Positions 22,601-34,985 are shown, counted from the stretch's first letter. The stretch: DNA of 64,000 nt from Piezodorus guildinii (GCA_023052935.1 CM041292.1:84831169-84895168), one strand, 5' to 3'. The notes: generated by a model from the sequence alone, not told the origin. Made by a program: numbers and translations.

Positions 22601-24315
22601 ATAACAAGTTTACAACAGCATTTAGAATATCAAACTTGTTTTTATGATGATATGTTGTTAGAGTACAAGTAATAGATGATTTAAGATTAATTAATACTAG
22701 AATAGGACAAATTCCATATCATACATTAAGTACTATATGAATATGCTAATCGAGACTGAATTCAAAACTACCTCTTGGTTTAACCTGTTCTTGACAACCA
22801 GGCGAGCTTGCAATTTTGTTTTCTCTGAGATGTAATTGACTATAATTTCAGGTGTGACTTTTTCAACAGCACGTACAGTACACCTCTGGTGCTCAACATC
22901 TAACAGTACAGAAATAACACCTCTTATTCTAACAAGGGCACATTCTAAATCAGTTCTTGTATCCTACAACAACAAGTTTTGTTTTTGTTCAGAAAATACT
23001 TGCACGATTTATTAATCTTAAATAATAAATGGGTCAGTAAATACTCAAGATAAAATCTACAGATAATATATTATTAAGAATTTTAAAAGGTGAACAGATC
23101 AATAACAAATAACATTACATTTCCTAAACTAAACACACCAATTCTAATAGCTGAGTTAAGAACAGTATCATGTTTAATAGCATATGTGATGAATAGCCAT
23201 TGCTTTTAAAAATTTTAAAGCCTTAAAAAAAAAAAAAAACGGATTTTTTTTCCTATTTGAAATTACTGTCAGTGAATATGGAATATATTTCTATAGATTT
23301 CAAGAAAAATTACTCTGATACATTATCCTCATTATCTGTTTAATATTACATTGTTTATAATGGTTATAGGAGCTACTGCACACAGCAAGGATTATTTCAG
23401 ATCAATAATTTAATAGGATGACAAAAGACCAATGACCATGCTTATACTACTATTGAAAGCACTGTATGTTATTATTATTATAAAACAACAGTGCAACATA
23501 AAACAAAGGATATAATTGTTATTCATAAATTATATAATAAAGTGTAGTTTCTTAGAATTTAAAGGCAGATTTTTTTTTTTTTTTTCAATCCAAAACTTAT
23601 AAATAAACAAACAAAATAAGGTCATATCAAATAAATTTCAGGAAGTAGAAAAATGAATAGCAAAATTATGTAACAAAACTAGATATAAGGGACCAATAAT
23701 TTTTATATGATACATTACCTTATTCAAGCCAAAAACATGGAAAGAATAAACCTTTGACGTCTTTTTCTTAATATTTTCTTCAAATTTATTGACTGTCTGT
23801 TTGACATAAGAAGCATGTTCAAGTTTCGAGTGAATGTCCTTAGCTAAATTGAGCAAAGAATTGTCCAGATCATTCCTAGTAAGAAACAATATTATGTCAG
23901 TCAAATCATATTTTAATTTATCAACCATATTTGTAGGGATAAATATAGAAATAGCACACCTATCCTTTGTGGCTTTAAGTGCTTCCAGTACACCAAATGT
24001 AGTCCTTAAAGCACTATGAGTTTTAGTATTTTTAACTAATAATTCTATGGCCCTTAAAGATTCCTTAACTACTTCTGGATCTTTGTGGTCTAAGCTATAA
24101 GCTAAAAACTGAATAGCCGTTTTATCCTGAAAGTTGAGAGAACCATGAATAATGATAAATAGTAAGACAATTCAACTATATTGTAGACCTTAAGAGAACT
24201 AATAAACAGATAATTTAGGAGAATGGAAAATCAAACCAACCTTAATCATTTGTGAATGTTTGCCTTCGTCGGAAGCCATCTCTTTGTAAGACAAAATAAT
24301 TTCCTTTTCCGACAT
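19698..24315 (-). CDS. ARMC1: Armadillo repeat-containing protein 1 homologue, six exons
   Basis: Coding exons on the minus strand are 24315-24241, 24126-23960, 23875-23719, 22963-22772, 20045-20000 and 19891-19698. All have GT/AG borders, and together they give 831 bases, 276 residues (human about 282). Exons 1-3 carry the helical armadillo part (TAIQFLAYSLDHKDPEVVKE, then SLRAIELLVKNTKTHSALRT). Exon 4 is a ferredoxin-like, HMA-type fold (VYSFHVFGLNK runs into ALVRIRGVISVLLDVEHQRC) without the metal-binding CxxC. The last exon has LLPAYLPEEEPP and ends NSFYW, the hallmark C-terminus. ARMC1 works at the mitochondrial outer membrane with the MICOS/MIB machinery and affects mitochondrial distribution. 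The 46-nt exon was placed because it is 3n+1 long, open, has a GTAAGT donor, and repairs the phase mismatch between its neighbours. Its peptide is not visibly conserved, so that exon is less certain. Confidence 0.92.
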
Positions 24316-25207
24316 TATAGAAATTTCGGAACGATTGAACAAATTTCGCGAACACCTTCATCAAAACATTAACCTTACTGAAACTGATCAGGCCACAATG
24401 AAACCTCTTACTTTGTTACAAAAGACTGTTGCGTGCTAGAAACAATGTTGTATTTTTTCTTTGTTTATGAAAGTAAACATTTAGTTTCTTGCAGAGATTA
24501 TAAATATAAAATAATGAACTAGTAAAGTGTAGAAAATACAACAATAATAATTTTTTTCTGTATTATTTTGATTTTATACATTATAATGAACATTCTTATA
24601 ATTATATTATATTATATTATATTATTATTTAATATAATTATTATATTATATTTTTAAATTAATATTATAATTATTTATTTATCACCATTTAAAAGTCTGT
24701 CCTTAATGTTTAGAAACGATTAAGTTTTAGATAGTAGTATTATTAAATTAAATATAATAGTGGAGAAGGAATATATCACCAATGTCATATGAGTGTATGG
24801 GAGGAGGCCTAGGTAGTGGAGAGCAGAAGGTGGGGAACTTTGTACCCCTAAAACTTTTATAAATAAATGACAAAGAAATAATATATAGAAAAATATAACC
24901 TAGAATTAAGCATTAGTTCAAAAGGTGTGGTTAGAGACTGTTACACTTAATACTTCCAAGCATGTACAAAATTTTCTAATTTATATGTAGTTAGGCAGTG
25001 TTTGGAAAACTAAGTAACATTATTCAACACAATTGGCCTCCCCCTAATGGTTTTCAAACTAATAGGCCCCCTTCTAATGAAAATCCTGTATAACCCCTAT
25101 TCAACAGGTCCAATGATAGTCTTAATGAAACCCCCTATATTTTATTATTATGGAGATCAACCATTTATGTATGTACAGTCTCATATTCTATAGCTTATAG
25201 AGTTATT
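24316..25207. other. ARMC1 upstream region and gene-free DNA
   Basis: The first 100-150 bases presumably hold the ARMC1 5' UTR and promoter; no core motif is clear. A short ATTAT-type repeat lies at 24600-24660. The rest is A+T-rich without coding signal. Confidence 0.35.
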
Positions 25208-26100
25208 ACTTTCACTTACTATATATAGTAAGGGGAAGTATTGCTATCGTGAAAATGTTCGAATTCCAGTTTTCAACGGAAATACACGTTTTTGGGTCCC
25301 CTGAGTCCAAATAACCAAGTCCCGCAAAAAGGTCTGTGTGTGTGTGGTAACTCCCGGGCGGAAACGGTAAGTCCTATGAAACTAAAATTTCATATTAAAG
25401 ACAACTATACACCCGAGATGTGACAAAACTTTTTTCATCAAAATGAGCTTACCAGAAGAGGCACTTTATACCATGCATTTTGCACTTTTTTTCGATTTTT
25501 TCGAAAATAGTTCCGATGATTTTGATTAAACTCGCGATATTGATGTAAAATTTAACGGGCTTTAATATCATGTAGGTTTTATTCTGATTAAAATGGTCTG
25601 ACAGGGCTTAAATGCCGATATTTTAAATTTTCTTCCCCTAAAGTACCTTTAATTTTGTAGATTCAATAAAAATAACTATATTATCTTGTTAACGCTGATG
25701 AAAAACAGTTAAATATATAAATTGAATAAATTCCATACCCAACTAAAGGAGAAAACAGAAAAAATATTTTTTTAATGCAATTTTTCGTTTTTGAACATAA
25801 GAGCAGTAATATACATGTATGATATACCGTTGGAAAGCTAAAGATTTTAGAAAAAATATCTCATACACAAGCTTTTAAAAGTTAATAGAGAGTGATGAAA
25901 TGAACATAGAACTAACTGATTATTTTAAATAATAATATAATAGATTTTTTAATAAAACACATGTTTCTTTATAAATTCAATTTAATTAATTCCTTAATAG
26001 TTACACGTATTTTTATCTCTAACTGTTTTTGAAAATTCTTTCATTGATTTTAATAATTGAGGTAAGTGAAAGTCATGTGTTGCCCGCACCAGATTTTTTT
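25208..26100 (+). repeat. 0.89 kb dispersed repeat, copy 1 (ends ACTTTCACTTAC / GTAAGTGAAAGT)
   Basis: The copy begins ACTTTCACTTACTATATA and near its end has GTAAGTGAAAGT, a 12-bp inverted match to the start, followed by gttgcccgcaccagattttt. It is nearly identical along its whole length to 39565-40451 and lies in the same orientation. A GT microsatellite (tctgtgtgtgtgtg) lies 120 bases in. No open frame of note exists, so it is non-autonomous; the class is unknown. Confidence 0.85.
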
Positions 26101-26279
26101 AAACATAATTTCAACACTCTTGAATTTGCCCCTCTTTTTTGGAACCAAAATGAGAGTACTGAAATTTGGAGGCTTCTCTTAACAAAAATTTAGGCTTAAT
26201 CAGGCTACAGAACCGTTTTTACTACCCCACCTATCAAGTTACTTTTGTGTGTGTGTGTGTGCACATATATGTATAAAAT

Positions 26280-29190
26280 TCTCATCACTTCATATAAAAT
26301 CACTCATCACCTCTCCTTTATGTACTTGTCTACCGACCGTCTCACATTCCATTCGATAACCTGTTTGAATCTTCCCTTCTCCAAATGGTTTTCTGCTGTT
26401 CTAATATCATTATCTCTGGAGACTTTAATGTTCATATGGCATCAGAATCTTCCGATAAATATTTTCTTTCCAACCTATTGTTCTTTCTGAATATCTACCT
26501 CGTTCCCTACTCTCCTACCCACCATACTCAATTTTCTGACACCTGATTAGACCTCCATATTACTGATTCTCCTCTTAAAGTCCTTCGTCTTCCCACCACC
26601 CGGTCCCATTTCTCTCTTCGCATGACCTTATCCAAATTACTTACAACCTACGTGTTAAAGCCTACACTCCTAAATTGATTACTTACCGTAATTTGAACCT
26701 CACCACCTACGAATCCATTCAAACTGACCTGGAATCTTTCAATTGGGATATCATTTATTCCTATCATTCCATAGACCATATGGTTTACGTCCTTACCAGC
26801 AATCTGAAATCCTTATTAGACTTACATGCTCCTCTGAAAACCCGAACCTTACGCCGCCCAACTGCTCCTTGGCTGACTACCGAAATAAAGGCAATGATGA
26901 AGAGAAGGGAAGCAGCCAGACGCAAATTTCGTCGTACTCGCCTGCCTGCTGACTTCGTACATTTTAAAGATCTTCGAAATCTAACCCAGGTCGCAGTTCG
27001 GCGAGCTAAATCCCTCCATATCCATACTGCCCTTTCCAATGCTCCTGATTCCAAATCAAAATGGAAAATATTACGCAAATTATCTCTTCCAGAATCGAAT
27101 AACCTCAATCACATCCCTGTCACAACTGACGATCTTAACAATCATTTCGTTTCCTTTGCTATTAATCCTCATCCTCTACCGATTTCGAACATCAAAGATT
27201 TGATCCAAATAGCTTTTTTTTCTCTCACATCTCAAATGAGGAATTACTACCCACCTTCCTAAAATCCCACACCAATGATTATGGACCTGACAACATTTCC
27301 GTAAAATTAATAAAATCCCCTCCGGTCCTTATACCTATTTTCTATCATGTCTACAATTGTTCCTTACAATATACCGTATTTCCTACTTCTTGGAAAACCA
27401 CTCTGGTCAGACCATTGAATAAAATTCCTAACCCTTCCTCTCCGCTTGACTTCCGACCTATTTCACTCCTGTCTAATCCCTCCAAACCACTGGAACGCCT
27501 TGTACAAACCCAGCTTTCAAGTTTCCTAGAAGAAAATTTCCTCTTGTACCATCCGGCTTCCGATCTGGGTATTCCACTCAATCCTCTCTCTTATTGGGTT
27601 GTGTCATAAGAAATGTCCGTTTTCAAGGTAAAGGATTTTTATTAAAAATACGATATGAAAACAAGATAATTTAATTCGAAGTATTTACCTTATTTTTCCC
27701 AACGTGACACCAACTTTTTTATCCCCGAACTGAAAAACTCTGAGCTTTTAAGTGAAACAAAATCTGAAAACGCAGTTTTCACTTGATCATCATTTTCAAA
27801 ACGTTTTCCTTTGACGAAGTTGTCTAAATTCCTGAACAGGTGGTAATCTGTTGGAGACAAGTCGGGAGAATATGGTGGGTGCGGAAGAACTTCGTAGCGC
27901 AGTTCTTTCAATTTTTGCACGGTATGTTTTGAAACATGCCGCTCAGTGAGATCATGAGGTATCGAGTCATGTATCGAGCTTTTTTAATTTCCCAATACAC
28001 TTTAAATGTCTGGAAACGGTAGATGCACTTGCATTTAGTTGTGCTGAGAGCCCTTTAACTGTTTGGTAGGGGTTTCCTTCTACTGTATGTTTGACATCGT
28101 TGCTTATTACGGACGGAGGTCTTCCTCGTGGCAAGTTTTCCAAGTCGGTATCATCCCCAGCTGAAAACTTAGCAAACCAACGGCGAATGGTCCGTTCATT
28201 AACGCTCCCTTTCCCAAACGCCTTTGCAAATTTCCTAGGGGCCTCAGCTGCTGAATGGCCGAGTTTAAATTCGTACAAAAATATTACTCGAAAATCGCGT
28301 GTTTCCATGTTCATATTTGGAGGTATACTAAAAAAGTGGGTAATTGATTGGGAAGCTAATGTTTATGGTACAAAGGTAGAGGATTAGTAACTGTTCGGAA
28401 GAAAACAACAGAGACCTGCAAAATCCTTTATGTATTTCAGAAACTATAAAAACGGACCTTTCATGTGAAACAACCCAATAACTCAGGACCTTCAAACCGC
28501 CATGGAACACCAACAACTAACATCCTCATTCTTCTTGATTTTTCCAAAGCTTTTGATATGGTTGATCACAATATTCTCCTTGCCAAACTTAGAAATCTTC
28601 CTTTATCCAATAGTGCTCTATGATGGTTCCAATCCTTCCTTTCCGACCTTTCCCAGTACGCATTAGTTCCAGGCCAACCTCCTTCCATGACTCTGCCTCT
28701 GGTGTTCCACAGGGCTCATTGTCTCCCACCCTATTTGCTGTTTACATAAACGACCTTCCTCTCCTTATTGATCACTCCCAATATCATTTGTATGCTGATG
28801 ATTTCCAAATTTACCTGTCCTTCCCACCTTCGGATCTATTACAAGCAGCCGAAAAGCTACAAAATGATTTAAATAGAATCAGTCAGTGGGCCAAGGATAA
28901 TAAGCTAAAGCTGAATGTAGAAAAGACAAAGGCCATTGTAATAGGTTCAAGTCTCCTCCTTAAAACTCTCCCTCCAATTCCTACCCTTTTTCTGAATAAT
29001 AATCTGATACAATTCCACCAATCTATCAAAAACCTTGGAATCACCTTCGAACTAAACCTCTCCTAGAAAAACAACATTTCTGACATCTCCCGCCGCTCCT
29101 TCATCACTTTAAAGCGATTAAATGGACTCCTCCCTGATATTTCCCCACTTTGACTATTGCTGTGCAGTGTACGGGGGTGTCTCTGGATAT
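26280..29190 (+). mobile_element. L2/CR1 or jockey-like LINE, 5'- and 3'-incomplete, split by a mariner
   Basis: Plus-strand frames follow a LINE ORF2. The endonuclease tail has IIISGDFNVHM at about 26405. The linker/finger region (ORF 26675-27262) has KTRTLRRPTAPWLTTEIKAM. The RT has LDFRPISLLSNPSKPLERL at 27447-27503, then after the insertion LLDFSKAFDMVDHNILL (motif A), DSASGVPQGSLSPTLFAVYI at about 28690 and the catalytic YADDFQIYL at 28790. The copy stops near FPHFDYCCAVYGG at 29150-29185. Frameshifts before motif A and in the fingers make it inactive. The bases 27594-28478 are a mariner inserted at a TA. Confidence 0.8.
27594..28478 (-). mobile_element. Short mariner element inside the LINE (internally deleted)
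   Basis: It is 885 bp flanked by a TA duplication (27592-27593 and 28479-28480). The terminal inverted repeats start TTGGGTTGTGTCATAAGAAA and, at the other end, TTGGGTTGTTTCACATGAAA, each followed by a GTCCGTTTT-like block. On the minus strand the transposase keeps its N-terminal helix-turn-helix half (28314-27970: SVNERTIRRWFAKFSAGDD, LPRGRPPSV) and then jumps to the C-terminal end (27920-27690: VLPHPPYSPDLSPTDYHLF). The stretch that normally holds the first two catalytic aspartates is absent. The same arrangement is seen at 55751-56654. Confidence 0.88.
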
Positions 29191-29855
29191 CTTGAAGAAA
29201 AGTATTTTATTATGTAGTATTTTGATTTGTGAAGGTATCATAATAATTTGTCTTTTAAATGAAATTTGTTATGAATGGTTTGATGGTTGACTGCTTTTCT
29301 TTATATTACATATTTATTTTATTTTTTTTGTTTTACCTGTAAGCTAAAAGTTTATATGTATAAATGACCCTATAAAAGAGATAGATACATTAATTTATTT
29401 TATTCAGCAAATTTAGCACCAGAAATTATTTGGAATTACTAATTTTTTAAAGACATAATATCAACTGATATATTATTTTATATAGAATGCATAGGTAATG
29501 AATTTTTTTTTTTTTTTATATCCAAACTGTATAATACTGTATATATTTTTTAATCTAATATATTTTATTTTTAAAAGTTCACAGGTATTGTAAATTTCTT
29601 TTTAAATCTAAACTGTATATTTTTACAATTTCTTTTATTTAATGTATTTTATTTTTAAAATTTCAGAGGTATTGTAAATTTGTTTTTATATCCTAACTAT
29701 GTATGATTATATTATTTTTTATTTATTATTATTATGTTTTTTTTTATTGTACATTAGTATTTGAATGTGTTTCTTTAGTCATTTTGATTGTTTAGTTCTT
29801 TTATTTATAGTTATTTTATTCCAAGACTTAAGCCCACTTTTTACTTTCACTTATC
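29191..29855. other. Gene-free A+T-rich DNA
   Basis: Low-complexity T-rich sequence with two loosely repeated units near 29460-29700 (ttcaca/ggtattgtaaatttgttttt). No gene is seen. Confidence 0.35.
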
Positions 29856-31288
29856 TGCAGTGAGTCAAAGTCAAAATGATGCAAGGGATTTTTTAAATAA
29901 AATTTCTTTTTTTCAGAACTAAAATTTATCCATTAATATTGAAACTTAAATTAAACAATGAACTTATTAAAACACCATCTATATTAAACAAAAAAAAAAC
30001 CAGTTAAATTTGTATTTTATAATTAAAAACAAAATAAATAAAAAACACTGTCATTGAAATACAGGCAATTAATTAGCTTTTCAGTTTATTCGGACCGGAT
30101 CTTTTCCCATTTATCCTTAAGAGCTCTTTTTCAATCCTTTCTGGTTTTCGCATTTTAATCTCCAATAGAAAACCACAGATTTTCTATAACATTCAAATCA
30201 GGAGACTGATGAGGTGTTTTTATTATTTTATGACATTTAAACAAGCACCAATATTTCGCTAAATATGAAGAATGCTTTGGGTAATTGTGTTCATAAAATA
30301 CAAAATTGTTATTAAGGCCCAGTTTGATAGAACTTTCTTTCAAATTATTTTTTAGGATGACACAATACACAAATTTGTCCATTATATCTTCAATAAAATT
30401 GAGATTTCTTACACCAGAGGCAGCCATGAACCCCAAACCATGAAAAGACCACCTCCATGCTTCGCTGTTAGGCCAAGGTTTGTTTCCCTAAGATCTTCTT
30501 TGGCCCTTTTCCACACAAAGCCTCTTCTATCAGATCCCTTTACATTAAATTTTGATTCCTCTGAAAATACAACGCATTTCCAAAAGTCCATATCCTTTTT
30601 TATATACTCCAATAAAAATTCGACTCAGTTGTTCGAACCGATCTTTCGGTTATTTTTGCTAATGTACGGATTCTTTCTTGCAAGAAATGTTTGCTTTTTA
30701 TGTACTCTTCTAATAACCTCAGCACACACTTTTTTATTTAAAATTTTTTCAACCATTATGCCAATTTCAGAGCACTTACTGAAAGATTTATTTTAACTTG
30801 ATGTAGAATATATATCATTCATCAATACCAGTAAAACTTTTTTAGAGCTGTTGCACACTCCTCCTAATAATAAGGCAATTTCTCCTTTTTCAAATTCGCA
30901 ATCAAGATTTCTCTGTCCTGCTATGTGGTATAGCTCCCATGGTTAAAAAACTTCAGATGAAGTTTTAAGGAAAACTAAATCGCATTTATTTATGTTTCAA
31001 GTAATAGAATCAGATCCAGCAATAACAAATTCAAGAATTGGGTTAAGAAACTTTAAAAACAAACATTGCATCATTTCTACTTTAAGGTATTTAGTTACAC
31101 TTTATTCTTAGTATTTAAATTTTATGTAGACTCAATAATTAATATTTAAATTTGAATACTATTAATTAATGTATAGTTTGATCTAAACTTTTGAAAAATT
31201 TCTATGGACATTTATAGCAATTTATTAGTCAAAATGGTTATCAATAAATCAAAAGCCCTTTGCATCATTTTCACTGTGACTCACTGCA
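29856..31288 (-). mobile_element. Tc1-like transposon, near full length, inactive
   Basis: The element is 1433 bp with terminal inverted repeats: TGCAGTGAGTCAAAGTCAAA at the left, and the reverse complement of the right end is TGCAGTGAGTCACAGTGAAA. The transposase relic runs on the minus strand from about 31000 to 30060. It contains KKNPYISKNNRK-like DNA-binding residues, VVFSEESKFNVKGSDRRGFV, LTAKHGGGLFMVWGSW, NNNFVFYEHNYPKHSS and SPDLNVIENLWFSIGD. Two catalytic aspartates of the DDE triad are replaced: SDE reads SEE, and the NDPKH site reads NYPKH. Frameshifts add to the damage. Confidence 0.85.
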
Positions 31289-31369
31289 TATATGAAATAT
31301 ACAGTTCGGGAAAGTTTTCGAATTCCAGTTTTTATTTACTGTAATATTGCTCTAAAGAGGCGTCCCAGA

Positions 31370-31990
31370 ATAAATAAAGAATTATTATTAACATTTTTTC
31401 ATTCTCTTCATATCTACATTCACGCCTGTCAGAATGTATCTGACAATCAGCAAATGTGCTGTACAAATTGAGATCAGGCATGGGGAAGGAAAGTGCCCAG
31501 CAGCACCCCTTCCAAGGCTTTAATTAAGCTGAGGAGGTCTCTCATCCAGCTTCTCTTTATTCTCTGACTGGGCATTTCAGTAATTGACATGTCATTAATC
31601 AGTCTATTGTCTTGTCCGTTAAGCTTACTGTGAAAATGAGTATAGAGTGTTCGTATATATTGGTCAACTGTTGGTTGTTGTAAGTCGGTATGTAGGAGTC
31701 TTTTGTTAATGTACCAAGAAGCTGTCGTTATGAGTCTTAAAATTTTGGATTGAAATTATTGCAGTTTTTGTATGTGAGTCTTTTTTGCTGAACCAAAAAC
31801 CTGTGAAGTGTAAATCCATATAGCTTAAAGAAGACTAATAGGCTTTTTATTAAAAGGATACTAATAAGAGGGAAGGAGACTAATAGGCCTATAAGAGGAG
31901 GGTATGTACATGTCTTTGTCGTGTATAATTTTTATGATTGAATATTTCCACTGTACAGGGAATTTAGATGTCCTAATTATGCAATTGTAT
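31370..31990 (-). mobile_element. Jockey-like LINE, ORF2 C-terminus and 3' UTR
   Basis: One minus frame is open for most of 31830-31487 with one internal stop. It reads WIYTSQVFGSAKK, FQSKILRLITTASWYINKRL, LHTDLQQPTVDQYIRTLYTH and IKRSWMRDLLSLIKALEG. This is the conserved post-RT tail of jockey-type LINEs. The 3' UTR (cagcaaatgtgctgtaca, then aataaataaagaatt on the opposite strand) is shared with the relic at 11400. Confidence 0.75.
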
Positions 31991-32964
31991 AATGTCGTGA
32001 GGAACACTAGAGCTTTTTTGGGCATCAGTCGGAGCGCCTCGCAGTTATTAAATCATAACCTGGGGTTTTTTTCGTTAAGGTAAGTTTCTGATTTGTTGTG
32101 CAACTTGTGAAGGAGTGAAAGATATAGGAGGTAGTGTCAACTGTAGTGGAATGTCCAGTATATTATTAATATAAATCTGATTTTCAATGTAATTATTATT
32201 ATTTTGGTATATATTTGTAGAATGATTGATTAATAATTTTATATATATTCTAATGAAATGTCTGCTGTATAACTGAGATAGAACATGGCTACTTCTAGTA
32301 AAGTTAAAATAGTCTTATGAGGTCTTATCACACCTGTGTGATATGGAAACACCGGAATCAAGAAAACCTGCCCATTTTCTTGAGGTAAAACTAATTAAAC
32401 TCAAGCCCCTGAATATCTCTAACCTCTGCCAATGCACATGGCAGCTTACATTTTAATAAAATAAAACAATTTTATTGTAATAATTATATTGGAAGTACTG
32501 TTGATATGATGAGATTTAAATATTGCATCAAATTTATTTTTTGAAAATAAGTTTTTAATGGATATTAGAATTAAATTACCATTGGGATTAAAAAAGAAAA
32601 TATATTCTGTGTGTTTTTGTCAATGTGAAACTTTGACACCTCAATAATGTATTTAATTAAAGTTTCATATTCCTATGTATAATTTTTTACAACACCTAAC
32701 CAACTTATCAATAAGTAAACATTACACATTATGTACTTTACTACATATTTCAGTAGGTCTGTTCCCTCTACTTATTTTTTTTTAAAGATCAGTCAGGTCA
32801 TGTGCAGTATATTTTTGTTGTTCTTATCAGGACCTGTTGGAACGGCTTAAATGTAATGAGCAGTTCATGGCAGAGAGAAGACAGACCTATTATAAGCATT
32901 GTATTTAAAAATGAGGAGTAAGTTGTTCCTCAGTTTATTCCTTACTTCACTACCTAGAAGTGAT
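31991..32964. other. Gene-free DNA with one exon-like segment
   Basis: Mostly A+T-rich. At 32831-32917 a segment has an AG acceptor (gttcttatcag), an excellent GTAAGT donor and an open frame (SSSWQREDRPIISIVFKNE), but the other frame also yields a protein-like peptide ending in a stop. No partner exon was found. Confidence 0.3.
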
Positions 32965-33175
32965 ACGATGAAAAGACAATGTGGTTCGAAACATTGGTAT
33001 TAATAGTCAACAATATTTTATTACATGAAGTGAGAAGGGTTGACTGTGTGTATATACGGGAGAAGTTGGTTCAGGGTGCAGTCAATATAACATACAATTA
33101 AGTATCAACTTAATTAAAATTAAGTTTATACTTAATTGTGTGTTATATTGACTGCACCCTGAACCAACTTCTCCC
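32965..33175. repeat. Palindromic repeat (family delta) next to a weak hammerhead-like motif
   Basis: Two 48-bp arms at 33058-33105 and 33128-33175 are inverted with one mismatch (gggagaagttggttcagggt facing its complement), with a 22-base spacer. Just left, 32970-33010 reads gatacgatgaaaagacaatg then tggttcgaaacattggtatt, which recalls the GATGA ... CGAAACATTGG pattern of the other hammerhead-like repeats but without a clean stem II. A related palindrome is at 40646-40776, and its flanks share gttgactgtgtgta. Confidence 0.7.
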
Positions 33176-34985
33176 AAATATTTTACTTCATTTTCTTTAA
33201 TTACCAAATGATCAACTTTCAACATAGTTATTTGTAAATTAGTATTTAACAATAATAAAATTACAATAAATAGTTCTAGGGATAAAATAATTATTTATTA
33301 ATCAGTGAGCCCTAAAAATAAGCCAATGCTTAGGAAGAAAACAGAGTTTTTTAAAAATTCAATAAGTATTTCCAACCACAGTACCAATCAAGATTTTTAC
33401 AAGTTGTTTTATTCCCGAGAAAATATTTTAAATAAAGGGGTATTTTCTAATAACATAACTCACCTTATATCCAGCTGTTCAAATCTAGTACAACCGGAGT
33501 AATTGGTATATATTATCAAGTGTTGTAATTCTAACTCAAAAAAAGATCTTTTGAGTCTGATAAAAACTAAAATACCTCATGAAATAAAAGGAAAATAGCA
33601 CAATATGGTAATAATTCTGAGAAGTTCATACATATTCTGAGGTACAATCATTCAAAGAAGTCCACAGAACATTCACTGACATCAAATGATATACTAATTG
33701 ACAAACCTCAGTGCATGAAACATGTATTTCCTATGAAAGTGTAAAGATAAAAGACCTAAAGATTTAAAATACAATCTCATCTTTTCAAAAATAGATCACT
33801 TCCAGATTTTTAATTTCCAGTTGTCCAATTTTTAAACCTGTTCCTTTCACTATATAAATGAAAATAAACCATATTTGTAATCGGTCTTCCAATCAGATTT
33901 TCAGGTACTATGTTGATTAAGAGTACCTTGTGACAGATGCACATATTGTTTTAAACATGTATACATGTTTGACCATGAGTTCACTCCGATATGGGTTATA
34001 AATACATGCTTACATACAATCTCTTCACTGAAACATATTCCAAAGTCCTCCTGCCTTTTCAGGATTCTTTTAATTTCTAAACAATTGTAGTAACATAAAT
34101 TTGTTGGGATACATGGGCAATATAACGATTTTTAATAATTTTATCTTTCCTCTTCCCAAGTCAAGGAGAGTTATAACTATATCAACTTATTGTGCAATTA
34201 CAAAAAATGAAACAATTTTAGTCAATAAAATTACTAAATATGATCTTAAAAATTACTAACCCAAAGAATTACATCAATCGAACTGCTAGCTACATAGGAT
34301 TTATACTTAATGCAAAGTCTTTCATTCTTTAATAAAAATCTTGACTGCAGCCCACAAATATTAGGTCTGATTTCAGATAGAGATAATAATGCAGTCTTCA
34401 CTGATAATAAAAAGCAAGAAGTTAATAATTGAAGTAAATTAATTTTAAAATCATTTGATTCAAACTAACTTTAGTTAATAATAATAATTCAAATACAATG
34501 TTGATAGCCAAGTTAAGGTTAAATTCCATCAATTTTAAATGATAAAAACTACTAGCAAACAGTAGTTAAAAAGTGAAATTCTTAAAAGGATTTTTACAAG
34601 GACAGTAAATATATGACAATTTCAAAGTTTAGTTAAGGATAATAATTCTTGTTGTATGGTAAAATGTTTCATATTATAATAAAGGAGATAATTTCTTGAT
34701 AAAAAGTTATACAAATGAAATATCTGATGTAGTTAACCATTTATTATAAAAAACAAAGCAGAAATACCAAATGAAAAAGTTTGCTACAATAACACTGACA
34801 CTTAAATTTTAGAATTATTAGAGATTTAATAGATAATGAAAAATGTACAAAAGTTATAGTCAATACATGTAATTCCTGATAACATTTACCAGTCCTTGCA
34901 TGGCTTTTGCCGAGTCACTTTCATTATAATTTATTAACTGTACACTTAAAATTAGGGAGAAATAAATACTGTACAAAAAAGACAA
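33176..34985. other. Gene-free DNA and probable TMED2 3' UTR
   Basis: No exon or transposon domain is recognised. The 3' UTR of TMED2 (minus strand) probably occupies the right end; an AATAAA on the minus strand lies at about 34741-34746. A 65-codon frame at 33305-33502 has no support. Confidence 0.35.

Noticed and set aside
23887..23959. Separate small ORF starting with Met at 23928 on the minus strand
   Set aside because: The start lies in an intron of ARMC1 bounded by gtgtgc and ttactag; splicing gives a better match to the family.
32970..33010. Hammerhead-like motif beside the delta palindrome
   Set aside because: The stem II region does not pair cleanly and CUGAUGA is not intact, so it is noted only as a weak relative.
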